Shown: in pieces, positions 13,607-25,837 of the stretch
Layout of the letters: the number at the start of each line of letters is the position of its first letter
Numbering within the stretch: position 1 is the stretch's first letter
Assembly (NCBI GenBank): GCA_001683735.1
Contig: LUGG01000005.1
Span: forward strand, 930,001-994,000
Length of the DNA stretch: 64,000 nt
Direction: 5' to 3'
From: Grifola frondosa
Lineage: Eukaryota > Basidiomycota > Agaricomycetes > Polyporales > Grifolaceae
Program-made: the position numbers and the translations under genes
The notes under the pieces: generated by a model
The model's input: the letters and a program-made list of their open reading frames with translations, nothing else
Told to the model about the DNA's origin: nothing
Database searches by the model: none

Positions 13607-16600
13607 ATGTTTGGCTACTCCAGGACACCCTCTGTAGACAGAGAGGAGTACACCCCATCTTCTTTCGATGCATTATCCTATAGCCACAGTCACCCGCCAA
13701 ATGCTGCGCCCGCAGAGCACAATGGCGCGAAGGCCGAAGCTATCGATTATGGCAATGCTTCGGGCTCGCCCATCGTCAAAGAGGAGAATGGCGACGCTAA
13801 GCTCGAAGATGCGTACGTGTCTCGCAGCGCCTCCGTCGAGCTGAAGCATGAGCACGATGCCCTCAAATCCCGGCCGTCTGCCACTCCTCCTGTTTCCACG
13901 AAGTCGAAGGGCAAGAACTCTCCTTCCCCAGTGCAGCTGATTGGCCACCTCCCCCAGGCGGAGGAGGAAGCCATGCAGTCATTTACTGAGATCAAGGATA
14001 ACCACTATCAATATGGTACGTTGGGGCGTTCGAGGGAGGCTCTGGAGAGCATGACGTGTGATTGTCAGTACGAGCATGGTCAGTGGATTTTCACCTTATT
14101 CAACAAATCTTACACTCCTTGATTTATAATTTTCTACTTCGTCATGTCTGGCATTCGTGTCCATATTTTGGCATTGTAGGCATTGATGAACCTTCCAATG
14201 CTTGTGGGCACGACTCGGATTGCATCAATCGCCTGACACAGGTCGAATGTATGCCAGATGATTGTCGTTGTAGATCATACTGCCAGAATCAACGGTAGGT
14301 AGCCCATCTTCAGCTCCAACATCTGTCTCTGATAAGTTGGCGCAGATTTCAGCGCAAGGAGTATGCTGCGATTGAAATTGTGAAGACGGAGATGAAGGGC
14401 TTTGGCCTTCGAGCGTCTGAGGATCTGCCCAGGTATACTTCGACGTTTCGATCTCATCTGCAAGTATTAAACATTCCATAATTTCTAGGGACACGTTTAT
14501 CTATGAGTACGTTGGCGACGTCGTCAGCCAGCCGTCATTTCTCAAACGCATGCGCCAATATGCGGAAGAGGGCATCCGCCACTTCTATTTCATGATGTTG
14601 CAGAAGGATGAGGTAGATCCTTTATACCGCGGTATTCTAATATATCGTACTAAATAGTCACAGTTCATAGATGCCACGAAGCGTGGCGGGATCGGTCGCT
14701 TCGCTAACCACAGCTGTAATCCTAACTGCTACGTTGCGAAGTGGACCGTCGGTAGGCATGTCCGTATGGGTATCTTCGCGCACCGCAACATCAAGCAGAA
14801 CGAGGAATTGACATTCAACTACAACGTTGATCGTTACGGGTGAGTAGCGGCTTCATGAGGTGTTCTATTACGATGATTAATCGCGTATATAGTCATGATG
14901 CACAGCCTTGTTACTGTGGCGAGCCAAATTGCGTCGGTTTCATCGGAGGCAAGACCCAGACCGACATTGCAGCTATGGATGATCTATATCTTGATGGTAT
15001 GCTCTTTATGCTTATCCCTCTTGCTTTGATCTGATTCTTCCTCTGTCCAGCTCTTGGTATTACTGAAGAGGTTGAGCAGTTGGGCTTGAAGGGGAGCAAG
15101 AAGAAGAAAAGCAAGAAGCTCGACGAAGACTTCATTGTATGTCACACGCTGATAAACTTCATTTATGTACTTTATATTGAACCTCTTTCGATAGCCCACT
15201 CTCAAACCCTTGGTGGAGAAGGATGTGCCCAAAGTAGTGCAAGCCATGCGCCAAACACAGAGCCGTAAGGTCATGTTCAAGCTGCTGACACGCATCAAGG
15301 TTTGCCCTCCATTAGTCCTCCAATCTTCGTATACCATGTTGATTGTTCCCGTTCAAGATCACCGAGGACCTAGCTGCTCTTCGGCAAATCATGCGTTTAC
15401 GAGGTTTTAGCGTCATGACAAATGTTCTGGAGGACTATAGCAGTGATCTCGAGATCACTACTTTGGTAGGAGCGTATTAAATTTGCGTGGTCGATGCACT
15501 AATGGTCAATTATCGTAGGCAATGGAGTGTATGATGACTTGGCCCCTCATTCAGCGAAATAAGGTGGAAGACTCGAAGATCAACGTACCTGTCGAACTTT
15601 GTGCTCAGTCAGAGAATGAAGGCTTAGTTACCCTGGCGAAGAAGGAAAATCATGTTCGCTTCTCTGGAAAACTCAGTCTTATCCGCTCCGTAGCTGCTTG
15701 AACAATGGAATGCCTTGGAGTACGCCTATCGAATACCGAAACGCTTGAAAGGAGTTCGTTGTATTCTGTTTTACCTCGTGTACTATCCGTCTTACTGCTG
15801 CCCTAGGATGGAGAGGATGATTGTACGGAACCCATTGTACATCTTGGCGATGACGAGGATCCTCGTCCCCTCAAACGCAGTCGCAAGGAAGACCTCATTC
15901 CGGAAGTGAAGCTGGATATCAAGCCTCTTGGTTTGCCCCCCAGCCGAGGGAAGCGCGAGGAGAGGAGGAGCGAGACGAGGATCTCCAGCAGCAACGACTT
16001 GCTTTTGATCCTGTGGTCGTCCAACGGCAAAAGGATATCGCGGCGATTATTGCGCAGCGGCCGTTCTGCCTCTGCGGCATCTGTAGCTGCACAGACTGAT
16101 GCGCTAGAGAACGGGGCAAGCACTTCGTCACGAAAGAAGTCGTCCAAACACAGGAAGCAGTCCAAGGAGGAGAAGGAGGCCAACAAGGACAAACGGCTCC
16201 TCAAACTAGTGGGTGCGGTTGTCGTGAAGTGCATGTCAAAGTATCAGAAGCGGATGAATCATGACGTGTTTAAAAAGCATGCAAAGGAGGCGAGTTTTCC
16301 GTAACTGTGCGTCTCTCTTTGGCCGCTGACAACTGTCACCAGTTAACGCATACCATCGCGGAGAAGGAGAAAAAATCTACGAGTTATAAAGAAGGCAGAC
16401 TTGACGCACTATCGGATGAGAAGGTGACAAAGATCAAGAAGTTCGCGAAGGAGTATATTGCGAAAGTGTTGCGCAAATTGGAGAAGTCCCAACGGAGGCC
16501 GCCCGACGTGGACCAGGGACCGACCTCAGTGGCTTCCACCTCGACACCTGATGCGCATGATGCGGAGGATGAGTTCATGCCAGATGTAGCAGACATCATG

Positions 16601-16828
16601 GATCTCGACCATAATGACGAGAATGTTGAGAAGGGCGAGCACGATGCGCCTGGCTCGTGGACTCCAGAAGACCAGTCGGGTGAGACTGAGGAGTCGGAGA
16701 TCCCGATCGCTACCCCCATTTCCTCGGACCCTCGTCTACGCCATCGCAATGAAGAGTGCGGTTGGGACCCACACGACGACAAGGCGAGCGTTCTACAGGG
16801 ATTGAATGCTGTATTCGTGGGATCGTGA
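13607..16828 (+). CDS. SET2: SET2-like histone H3 lysine-36 methyltransferase
   Basis: The start is ATG at 13607 ([17 protein letters not shown]). Domain order: AWS cysteine cluster ([37 protein letters not shown], 14050-14350); SET domain with [21 protein letters not shown], the NHSCNPNC motif (14708-14730) and [14 protein letters not shown]; post-[17 protein letters not shown] (14910-14950); and an SRI domain near the C-terminus ([20 protein letters not shown], 16350-16420), which binds phosphorylated RNA polymerase II. No clear WW domain was seen. Between about 15960 and 16055 a neighbouring frame reads more like protein ([20 protein letters not shown]) than the through frame, suggesting two compensating single-base indels. 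The product methylates H3K36 during elongation. Confidence 0.88.
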
Positions 16829-17803
16829 TATCGGGAGTATGTTACGATACTCCGCTATTCGTGTACTTGTCTATCCATGTACTGATGTGGACCCGTAGTA
16901 GTGATCCCAGAGCGGTGCTAAGCTAAAACCATTCTAGTATGTAGTTACCCACTCAGAGTACCTGTATTCTCTGACTCTCAGTTCTAAGTATGTTTCCCAA
17001 ATTGAGATCAGATCTTCGGCGCCTTCTACTTCCCGACAAACTTATACGTTGCCGACAAGGCTACACTGGTGTATAGAACTTGTGGGGGTATCAGAGCGGC
17101 GTCGAGATTGTCTCTGCACCACCTTGCATCACTCATGTAGATCCAAGTGCCATGCACCCCCTAGGGTAAGGTTCGTGGACGATTCTTCCAGCGGGCACAA
17201 TATCAATCAACTATCATTCAAGTTGAACTGATATCGCCAATGAGCCACATGCTACTGTAAGGGTCACGGTGAGTGATTACTGAGGGTTGCACTTTCAATG
17301 TCGTCTAATTGTCCCGTAGAACATCATCTAGCAGGTATCGAATCCTGGGTGTCTTCGGTTGTGTTTGACTAGCAAAAGTTACGCAGTTTTGTGTTCTTGG
17401 GCAGATCCCATATTGAAAGCGCAGAGATATGGCTTAATGTTGGTACTTATGGTTTCTATCGCTGGAATTGGCGAAGCTGATAAATTTGATAGTAAATACA
17501 GAAGCGAAGGATGTCCCGAAATAGCCTGGTGAATTTTTAGGTCAAAGCGCACATCCATCGCTTTGCACCGTTGATCGCTTCGGACCAGTTAATAGAAAGT
17601 CTAAGAATCATTGTGGCTGTGGCTGGACAAGAATCCTCGGACGCTTTGTCTGGCGGCGGCACGTAATAAGGTTTGCAAAGTTCGCTCAAAGATGTGGCTC
17701 CGAGTCACTGCTTATTATTTAAGGTGGCACTTCCCGCACGCTTTCTCTTCATATCCACATCCTCATTGTCCACCGATAAATTTATATCTGCTCTTTCATT
17801 ACA
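16829..17803. other. Intergenic region before the HMG-box gene, with a TATA-like element
   Basis: 975 bp with no supported gene. The only signal is TATTTAA at 17716-17722, 82 bp ahead of the ATG at 17804 and suitably placed for a core promoter. Open frames here (17049-17231, 17611-17826) lack recognisable domains. Confidence 0.45.
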
Positions 17804-18561
17804 ATGTCTCTCCATGGCAAGGATGAACACATCCCCGTCCCCTTAACTCCTTCATACTCTATCGAAGGGACAAATGCCATCAATTGAGGGACCCCGACGC
17901 GCCACAGCGACAAGGAGACCTTTCGAAAATGCTGGGAGATATGTGGAAGATGGAGACTGACGAGGTGAAGGAACGATACAAGAAATTAGCGGAAGAGGCG
18001 TTGGCGAAACATAGGCAGAGGTACCCGAATTATCGGTATAAGCCCCGCCGCCGGGACCAGAACACGACGGAGCTGTGGGGGACCACGAAGCAGGCTAAGA
18101 AACGGCGGGCACGAAGGGCGCATACTAGTGAGTCAATCATCCTGTAGTCTACCGTTGCATATTATTATGAATACCCACGCCGAAATTTCATAGAATCGCC
18201 TTCTAGGGCGTTGCCGCCATCTATGCCGCCATCGCCATCGGTGCCACCGACATTGGTGTCTCTGCCATCACCCGCAGTCTTCCCTCCCGCCCAGGATGGG
18301 AATACACCAGCGTACAACTATCCAACCCAGTGTAACTTCCAAGTGGAGCACATTCCTGAACCGTTCAATCCAGGCGTAAATATTTCATGCCTTCGCATTG
18401 TTTCACTACTGATGCATCTTCTCATGTAGTTCAATGTCGACGCCTTTTTAATGTACCCTGATGGTACCGTTCCATGGCCACCTTTCGATGCAGTTTCAGA
18501 CTATTTTTACCATCCTGGACTTCCAGAACCATTTGACTTTCTAAGTCAGCCCATGTTCTAG
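17804..18561 (+). CDS. HMG-box transcription factor-like protein (frame break inside the box)
   Basis: The HMG box reads PLNSFILYRRDKCHQLRD (17839-17893), then QGDLSKMLGDMWKMETDEV and HRQRYPNYRYKPRRR to about 18050, the classic Sox/MATA-type DNA-binding fold. Two further exons are Pro-rich (PPSMPPSPSVPPTLVSLP) and end PEPFDFLSQPMF at TAG 18559-18561. The only well-placed ATG (17804, MSLHGKDEHIP) is one frame off the box. The box frame has a TGA at 17824-17826, and no acceptor between that TGA and the box fits. One missing C in the CCCC run at 17833-17836 would join the two, giving HIPRP..., the normal start of such boxes. So this is either a pseudogene or a one-base sequence error. Target genes cannot be inferred; some fungal HMG factors control mating or fruiting. 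Confidence 0.65.
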
Positions 18562-19870
18562 AAATCCGAGTACTGAGGGTGGTCGTCGTTCAACTTCATC
18601 TCGCCATTCTACATACTTCCCTGCGTCACACCCACATCAGGATTTTTACATCCTCTCATGGCAGTCTTCAAGAGGTATCTGCATCTGGCAATATAGTCTT
18701 CGGCCCAGGTCACCTCGAACGATCTTACCCGTCTGGTTCTTTATCTTGGTTCTAGCTTCAGGGCATTTGGAAAAATCCATGTCACAAGCACACCAACCAA
18801 TGGTTTTTACAGGAGGCCTTGATTAACTTATACATGTATATATGATTTGTATGAGAGCGTGCATCATCTTCGAGTTGAGCCTAGTTAATTGCGTATTGAA
18901 CGGCAGTAATTTCTTCGTGTTTGCTCGTGACCTTGTCCTTATACGCTTGGTCCATCCCATCCCCCAACCCAAAGGGAACTGGAATGACAAGCATGACCAA
19001 GTGTTGAGTAGGTTGGGACCTCAAGGCCTCACGCATAGAGCCAGAGTGCTACTCCCGCTGCACAACTGACTGTAAATGTGCGTCCATGCAGCCACGTCAC
19101 TGGGCTCTTCGTGCGCAAGCATTAAGCCATTACGCATTTCCAATTATTACATTCCTCAGATTTACACTGATATTCAACTCAAACTGCAGGTTGGGGCCGT
19201 GACTAGTGCATCTACACTGGTACAACAATATTGTCTCATCACGAATCGAGATTCAGTGCATTACGTGACGATCACCAAGGTAGCCTGCAAGATCAATCAA
19301 TCATACATACGTTGCTCAGGCTCGAAGTTTAAGTTGAACGTTCAACGTTAACGTTGAACTTTTGATTTGAGATGCATAATGAGCAAATTGTCACGTGACC
19401 GCGTTGTTGATGCGACTTTCTAAAGTGGCGACAGACATGTTGAGATGAACTTCGACGCGACCCACCGTGTCCTCATAAATTTCATACAGTTTGCCTTGAG
19501 CTTCCCTGTTGCAGGTATGTTCACAGTACAAGACATTTTCGCTTGATACTTCTGCGACTCTCCACACAACTCCTTCAATTCCGAATCCACATGGTAAAAA
19601 CAACCGAACTCAATAGAAGTTCCTACCAGAAATTTGCGTCGTACAACTTACACTTCTCATCGTGATAAACGCAACGTAAGCACTTTGATGATATTTCATA
19701 CCACCGTCATTCACGACAATCTAACAGCTAATATTACAGAGGTCTACGGGCATAAGTGTGGCTGACGGAATGCGGAAGTAGCAAGGATTGCAATAAACAT
19801 AACGATACACCGGTCGCAATCACACAAGTGAAACTCTGCTCTCCTCCCTCTCCCGTTCATTTTTTGATGG
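18562..19870. other. Intergenic region with a perfect 20-bp palindrome
   Basis: 1.3 kb with no convincing coding frame. Its one clear structure is a palindrome cluster at 19333-19359 (see separate entry). Short open frames at 18842-19069 and 19391-19603 have no recognisable content. Confidence 0.45.
19333..19359. promoter_or_regulatory. Overlapping perfect palindromes (14 bp and 20 bp)
   Basis: GTTGAACGTTCAAC (19333-19346) is a perfect palindrome. It overlaps a second one (19340-19359), whose half-site GTTCAACGTT is followed at once by its reverse complement. The heptamer GTTGAAC therefore occurs twice directly and once inverted in 27 bp. This could be a binding site for a dimeric factor. 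No target gene is certain; it lies about 510 bp from the 3' end of the 19871-20547 gene and 780 bp downstream of the HMG-box gene. Confidence 0.4.
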
Positions 19871-20547
19871 TCAGAAGCGCGGCGGGCCACCCTCATCTTC
19901 CTCAGATATGGACGACAAAGACGAGTGCCGTGAATGTGCACCGCGCCATGATCCCCTCCGCGCCACTGGAGACGCCGTCGACGACGGAGAATAACTTGTC
20001 TCACTCTCAATGTCTTGCCCGGTCTGGGAGGGAGAGCGTGGGCGGGGAGAGGCGGTGTAGATGACATACGGAGCACATTCGGGCCCAGGCTCATCAGTCT
20101 CGTCGATGACGTCGGGGAGCCTGCGAGTGTCACCATAAAAAGAGCCGGATGCGTCTGCGTCTGCTGCAGCTAGGACGTCTTCCCAAGCATAGGCGAGGGG
20201 CTGCCGTGTCTAACACATGTGCATGTTAGTGCATGCACATAAGATGAAGAAAGAAAGTAGAGTACCTGCGCGTCTGAGGCAACGGTGGACTGGTCGATCC
20301 ATGCGGAAATGCGGCGAGTCCATTCACGGCGACGGAGGAACTCGACACGTTCACGGCGCTGCACAAGGTTCTCGACGAATTTGCGCTGCCTTCCGCGTTC
20401 ATCGCAAGGCGCTACATCTAAGAGCGCCGCCATATCGGGCTCGGATTCAAGCGCGTAGGAATAGGGGTATGCGGCAAGGTGGGGGAATTGGCTCATGTCA
20501 GGGTACTGGGACGCGCCGAGGTGCGAGGTGGACGCGGTGGGACGCAT
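19871..20547 (-). CDS. Hypothetical basidiomycete protein, unknown function
   Basis: Two exons: 20547-20266 and 20209-19871, joined across a 56-bp intron (CAG|GTACTC ... TTAG|ACACGG). The predicted product is about 206 residues. The first exon is MRPTASTSHLGASQYPDMSQ and onward, with a basic, probably helical patch QRRERVEFLRRREWTRRISAW. The second starts TRQPLAYAWEDVLAAADADA and continues with a Ser/Pro-rich acidic tail ending EEDEGGPPRF at TGA. No signal peptide, membrane helix or known domain is visible. The reading frame is clean across the splice, which is the main support for a real gene. Confidence 0.55.
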
Positions 20548-21731
20548 GGTATGCCGAGCGACGAGAGGGAGAGTTGCACCGCAGGAGAGAGAGGGATCGA
20601 CTGAGGAGGACTAAGGGGGAAACCTAGCGTGTGCGAGGGGCAGAGAGCGGCTTTATATTTGGAGGCCCCTGATGTTGGAAGGCAACGAGATGGAAGCCGA
20701 GGAGGAGATGAGTCAGAGGAGAGTCGTGTTGGTGACGGCATGGTCTGCGCGTGGTGAGTGCGAGACCGGACTCGAGGAGAATCGTTGATGATAAGTTGCG
20801 GCGACTGTCTCCAGGCCTCTGACGCTCCGTTCCCATTGGGCCCAGGCCGACCACTCTACCGCCAGCCAATCCACAGCTTACTTGATCATTCCGCCGGCCT
20901 GACAAAATACTCGAAACACTATGAATCAGCTACGTTGGGGTCCAAATGTCGACATCTATCGATATTCACCCCCATCGCAGCAGAATATCGCTGTCGAGTC
21001 AGTCATAGCCATCCGCAGCCGTTTCTAAGCATTCAGTGTTCTGGAGGTCCCGCGCGTCGCGGACGCTCGGCCGAGACAGGGACCGTCATGCTAATCCTAG
21101 AGTGGTGTTTTGCTAGCTAGCATCAAGACGCACTCAATTTCAGAGGTCCGTCCACAGAATCCATAACTGTCTTTGCTTATAGTCTCGCTCACCCAGCGGG
21201 CTCACATTACCTTACCAGATAGATATCCGTGGGACTTCCATGCCCACCTGGCTCATATGCAAGCATGTCACCGGGACAGCGGCAACGGGCGGTAGCAATG
21301 TTCTACTTCTTGAGGCGTTTGAGCGCGGAAGTGAAAGAGATTTCGGCCATCCTTCTTTCACCAACCATCTTGCAGCTGCATCATGTTCTATGCGCGATCA
21401 CCGGAGTCCCGGTCCATTCACCATGGGATCCCGAACCACGCGCCGGTCATGTAGCCTCTGGAAGTATTTCTGAATTGAAGAATCCGGTAAGAATCACTCC
21501 TTGTCACGGCAGCGCCTCACCTCCACGCCATGTCATGTGGAGAATGGTGACGCTTGTCTTGAATATACGTACGCTTCCACACTGTCATGCATTTGTTCAC
21601 ATTGTTTACACGTTCTCGACAACGTCACAAGTATACTCATCATGACCCGCAGGTAAAGTCCGTAGAATGGGAATTAACTTCGACAGTTACGCGTCCCATC
21701 CGGAACATCATGATGCCGATGACTCTGCTAG
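20548..21731. other. Intergenic region between the hypothetical gene and MLKL-like gene 1
   Basis: 1.18 kb. A plus-strand frame at 21229-21645 is open but has no recognisable domain, and no splice partner was found. The rest probably holds the promoter of the 19871-20547 gene and the 3' UTR of the next. Nothing else is supported. Confidence 0.4.
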
Positions 21732-24700
21732 TCAGCCTGCGAAGTCTTCCGCGTGCAGTTGTACATAATTCATGAACCCGTACGTCCTGTTCCCACGTAA
21801 TCAGCACTCACACACATGATGGAACTATACGGGACACACCCATCGGACCCCGCGAAGCATTTTGCTTTTAGCGGTGGAGGATCCTCCCCGGGTACATAGA
21901 ACGGCTGCTCGGACCACCGTGGTTCGTGCGTCTTGTCGTGCGCAGTGAACAAATAAAATATGCTCCGCTGCAGCTCTCGCCCTGGAAACGGCTGTGCAAA
22001 CCCGCGGTGCGGTTGATGTGGCTGGTGCTGTCCGAACGGAAAATGCGGCTGAAATGACACGCCGGCGTTTTGGAACGGCGGGCGGGCCATTGTAGACAGA
22101 TGGTGGTGATGTGTGGGGAAGTGCATCTGCCGGAGGTCTTGCACGCGGAAGCGTTGATCGATGCCCGCCCGCGTCACTTCGGACAAGCTGCGGATGAGGA
22201 TCTGGAGTGTGAGGTGCGTAAATCGAACGCACCAAGAATGAGGTCTTGTGGCTCCACGTTGTGCGTCTTAGCGAGCGCGCGTCCGTTCTCCAGCAGGAAG
22301 CGCCACGCCTCATGGACGGCTGGGACATAATGCTCGTGCACGACGGTCACGTTGTGCTGCGTACCTACAGGCACGACCACTGTCCATCTGTGATGCTATG
22401 AGCTATTGGCGATACAAAGAGCATAAGACACGTACCCACGGATGCCGCCCGGATACTCGAATGGCTGCAGCTCGTGACGCTCGAAGAACCCGCCGGCCCA
22501 CGCGCCCTGCGTTCCTGTTGCACCCTCCGCGATCTCGAACTGCGCGCTCACATTGCACAGCACCGTGAAGGACCCTGAAACAACCCCAGAAGGTACATAC
22601 GCGATGTCGCCCACCGCGTACTTGTACGCAGGTACTATGTTCTGGCTCCATGCATACTGATGTGTGTGCGCATCGAATGCGGCAAGTCGAATTTGGCGCA
22701 GTGTCAGAGGCGAGGCGGGGTGCGCATAGTCGTCAATTTCATCGCCTTCTTCATCGCCGCCGAGAATGCTCTGAAGGCGGGAGGAGACAAGGGAGAGATC
22801 GTCGGAGTTCGGGAGAAGCGCCTTGGCGAGGACAGCAAGGTGATTGACTTTGCGCTGCGTCTCGATGCTTGCTGCAGAGGGCCGATCAGCTCAGCGCGTG
22901 AGGGTGACGAGCCGTCAGACCACTCACTGGTCGCATCCTCGGGGTCATGCGGTTGTTTTGCGTAGCCACGATTAGGCAGTATCTGCTGCTAGTCAATATT
23001 GTAGTCTGCCGTCCCATAAGAATAGCTCGCCTTCAGGTAAATATCTCGGATAGAGTGTGCGAGACCGTAGTTGCGGTACGACGTCCATCCGTCGATTTCT
23101 GGAGGTGGGAGTCCCATGACCACAGTCTGTTCAGCGTCGATTCTGTAATTGGCATGCTGAACATATGTTATGTTAGCGATCATTTGTAGGGTGTCTTCCT
23201 TGCAGACGCACTTCTACATAGTCTTGCGTCTTGGAATCGGAGAGATTCAGCTGGCGCTGCAGGTACAGGGCTGCGTCCTAGCATACGTGGGATGTGTAAG
23301 TGGTTGCGCCGAGAAGTTGAGAGATAATTTGACCCCTACCAATGTATCTCGGTACTGGCGGTGCAAGCAGACGCGGGAGCGTTAAAAATTGACTGTAGCG
23401 TCTAAAAATTTTCACTCACGAAACGCAGTAAGAGATGAGCGCAGGTCGCGAGACTGGCGTTTTTGATGGAATCGAGGATGAGTGCTTGGGGAAGACGGGT
23501 CTGCACTACAGGATCGGGTAGTTAATATGCATGTCAATTGACTCATATCCATTTCGTGCTCACCGTTCGCAAGGAGGATGAAGGGCGTCGGAGTTTCGTC
23601 GTTAGAGTAGCCCACCATCTGTGGCAGGTTAGGGTGACTAAAGGCGTGGCGCCGTCAGAGAAATAAGGGTTAGGCGAATAGCTGAAATCCAACTCACTAG
23701 AGGTTCTGTAATATCTTCACATCCCTGGCCCATTTCTGTCCCGATTGATCAGTCCTGTACGCGCTCCGAGATATCAAATAAGTACCTGCATCGCCTGGGC
23801 ACGGCCCCCTTCGTACCGCTTCATCAGCGCTCTTTGCCCATTGATGTCGCCTTCAACCGCACCCGCCCACCAGCCTTCTTTGATGCGCGATCGGCTACGT
23901 ATGACATGCTCCGATTGATGATACCTACGGAACTGATAAAGACAGGTCAGAAGAGGACCAGACATAAGAGAATGGCCGTGCTCACGCCGCGGTGGTCGAG
24001 AATGGTAATATCGGCAGTTGGGATAGCAGCTGAGATTGCGTTCGAGACGGAGACGGGCTGTAGCGCGAGGTCTGGGGATGGCATACGAATAAGTTCTGAT
24101 GCGACTGCATCCTGGTCGATATTGGATGCTGTCAGCATTGCATCGTGCATGCAAACCAATGCTGAGCACTCACGGGAAAAGGTGTTGAGACAGGTGATGA
24201 GGACAGCTCCGGGGCGTCCGTAAGTATGTGCTCATCGACCACATCAAAGCAAGATTGAGAATACAAGTTCACGAACGTAGTAGGGCTCTCCTTCGGTGAC
24301 GCAGAGTCGTTAGTAACTATCGAAAGCGCCTGCTTGGAGGACGTTGACCTGCTTCCGACTGCTAGATGGATATTTATGAGAGTGGCTACCTGATAGCTCT
24401 GCTATGAGTACTCCGAAGAAACATCTAGAAACGTGGCCTCTGACCTGAAATGACCTCGTCGCGTCGTCCAGGGAAGCATTATATTCAACCAATGCGTCCT
24501 CGATGGTGCTTTTTCGCAACAAACGGCGAGACCATTTGTGTGCCGCTTCACCTTTCATGTACTCATGAATGGATTCCAAGGTTCTGAACTCGATCATCAA
24601 CATCACGGCAGTAGCGCGTGCGTTGCTAGAACGCACTTTTCAAACTTGGCCAATGTTCTGATCAACGCTTCGGGCGCAGTCTCCCAACTACCTTCCATCG

Positions 24701-24991
24701 CATCCCGTATATCTACTAGTAGTGAGAGACATCGACGTGCGAGACGATAACAATCGCTTCGATTGGTTTGTATGCTCTGATTGGAACATGTCAAAATCCA
24801 AGGGCTGGCCGAGGGTACTACGTGCGTCTCACTTGGATGGTCTGAAAAACCATGAGCAAAATGGATGCCGCCGCCTTTGCTGGAGGAAATTGCAGAAGAT
24901 CAGCGATCTCTCTGGTCACCGCAGTCGTGGCGATGACCACATTGAAGGCATTATCAGCGGAGACCTTGGAACGAATGTACCGCAGAGGCAT
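21732..24991 (-). CDS. MLKL-like helical-bundle plus pseudokinase protein, copy 1
   Basis: The start is ATG at 24991 (MPLRYIRSKVSADNAFN). The N-terminal exons encode an amphipathic helical bundle: AVTREIADLLQFPPAKAAAS, then SNRSDCYRLARRCLSLLVD and RTLESIHEYMKGEAAHKW..RRLLRKSTIEDALVEYNASL. The spacing and N..DC..L pattern resemble the MLKL N-terminal domain found in many agaricomycete proteins. A kinase-like N-lobe follows (RALMKRYEGG at about 23820; LPQMVGYSNDETPTPFILLA at about 23600), but I see no HRD or DFG. The C-terminal module has VGDIAYVPSG-type and WRFLLENGRALAKTHNVEPQ segments, a Pro/His-rich linker, YLFTAHDKTHEPRWSEQP, and FMNYVQLHAEDFAG before TGA 21732-21734. At least ten introns. 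It is paralogous to 36729-40005. A role in regulated cell death or allorecognition is inference only. Confidence 0.62.
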
Positions 24992-25837
24992 GGAGTATCA
25001 CAGATGCGGGGAGAGGCATGCTGCAAGGATTCGATTTTGGGTGGGTCCGTTGAGTATCCAAGGATTTGAACGCCGCTGCCAAGTTGTCAATCTATTATCG
25101 ATTCATCACTCATAATTTGGACGTGTATAGTGATGATCAACAGTTTTAGCGGAAGTTACTATGTACACCTTCTAAATTAGGCAAAACACTTCTCAGGCTT
25201 CTCGCTGCACCGTTGTGCGATCCGGGTTATCATTAACAGGAGAGTTGAAATACGAAATTTTTGAAATTTGCTTCGTATCATTTGATCACTGTCATAATGT
25301 CAAAGGACAATGAGACACTTTCGTGTCGAACATATGCCTACTAACCAGACCGTAGTAAGTACGGCATCTATTCTTGCGAGACCCCTAATACGCTTCTGCT
25401 GGCATATCACATCGACCAAGCTTTCGTTCCAATGATAGCCGGCCTCTGTTCTAATTACGTCTTCGAACTTGAAACTTGAAGTCCAGTAGAACTTGTTGAA
25501 GCATTGCCACTAGTCTTCGCACCAACTTTATGGACGCGAACGTTAACTGGTGAGCAGCGAATGGTTGTCAATCATTCTATCGAGCACTGCATCTGCTTCT
25601 GTCGATGAGGCCGGATGAGTACGTAAATGGGACTACTGTCATAATTGACGACGTCGGTGACTAGCAAGGTCCCGTCATATTGTTTGTTTGTATAAAAGAG
25701 CGATGTCCTCGCGAAATAATTCTTCAATCTACATCCCACCCCCGCCGCAGTGCGCGAGTAGTTCATTGCATCATCGAACATGTCTTGGCTACATATTTAT
25801 CGCATCATCGCCTGCTGTGAGTGCATTCGAGTCTACT
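24992..25837. other. Intergenic region with TATA box of the MARVEL-like gene
   Basis: Holds the divergent upstream regions of MLKL-like copy 1 (-) and the MARVEL-like gene (+). A good TATA box, TATAAAAG, lies at 25691-25698, about 140 bp before the chosen plus-strand ATG. The rest is AT-rich with no supported gene. Confidence 0.5.

Noticed and set aside
21229..21645. 138-residue plus-strand frame near MLKL-like copy 1
   Set aside because: Open but without domain or conserved-looking sequence; probably chance.
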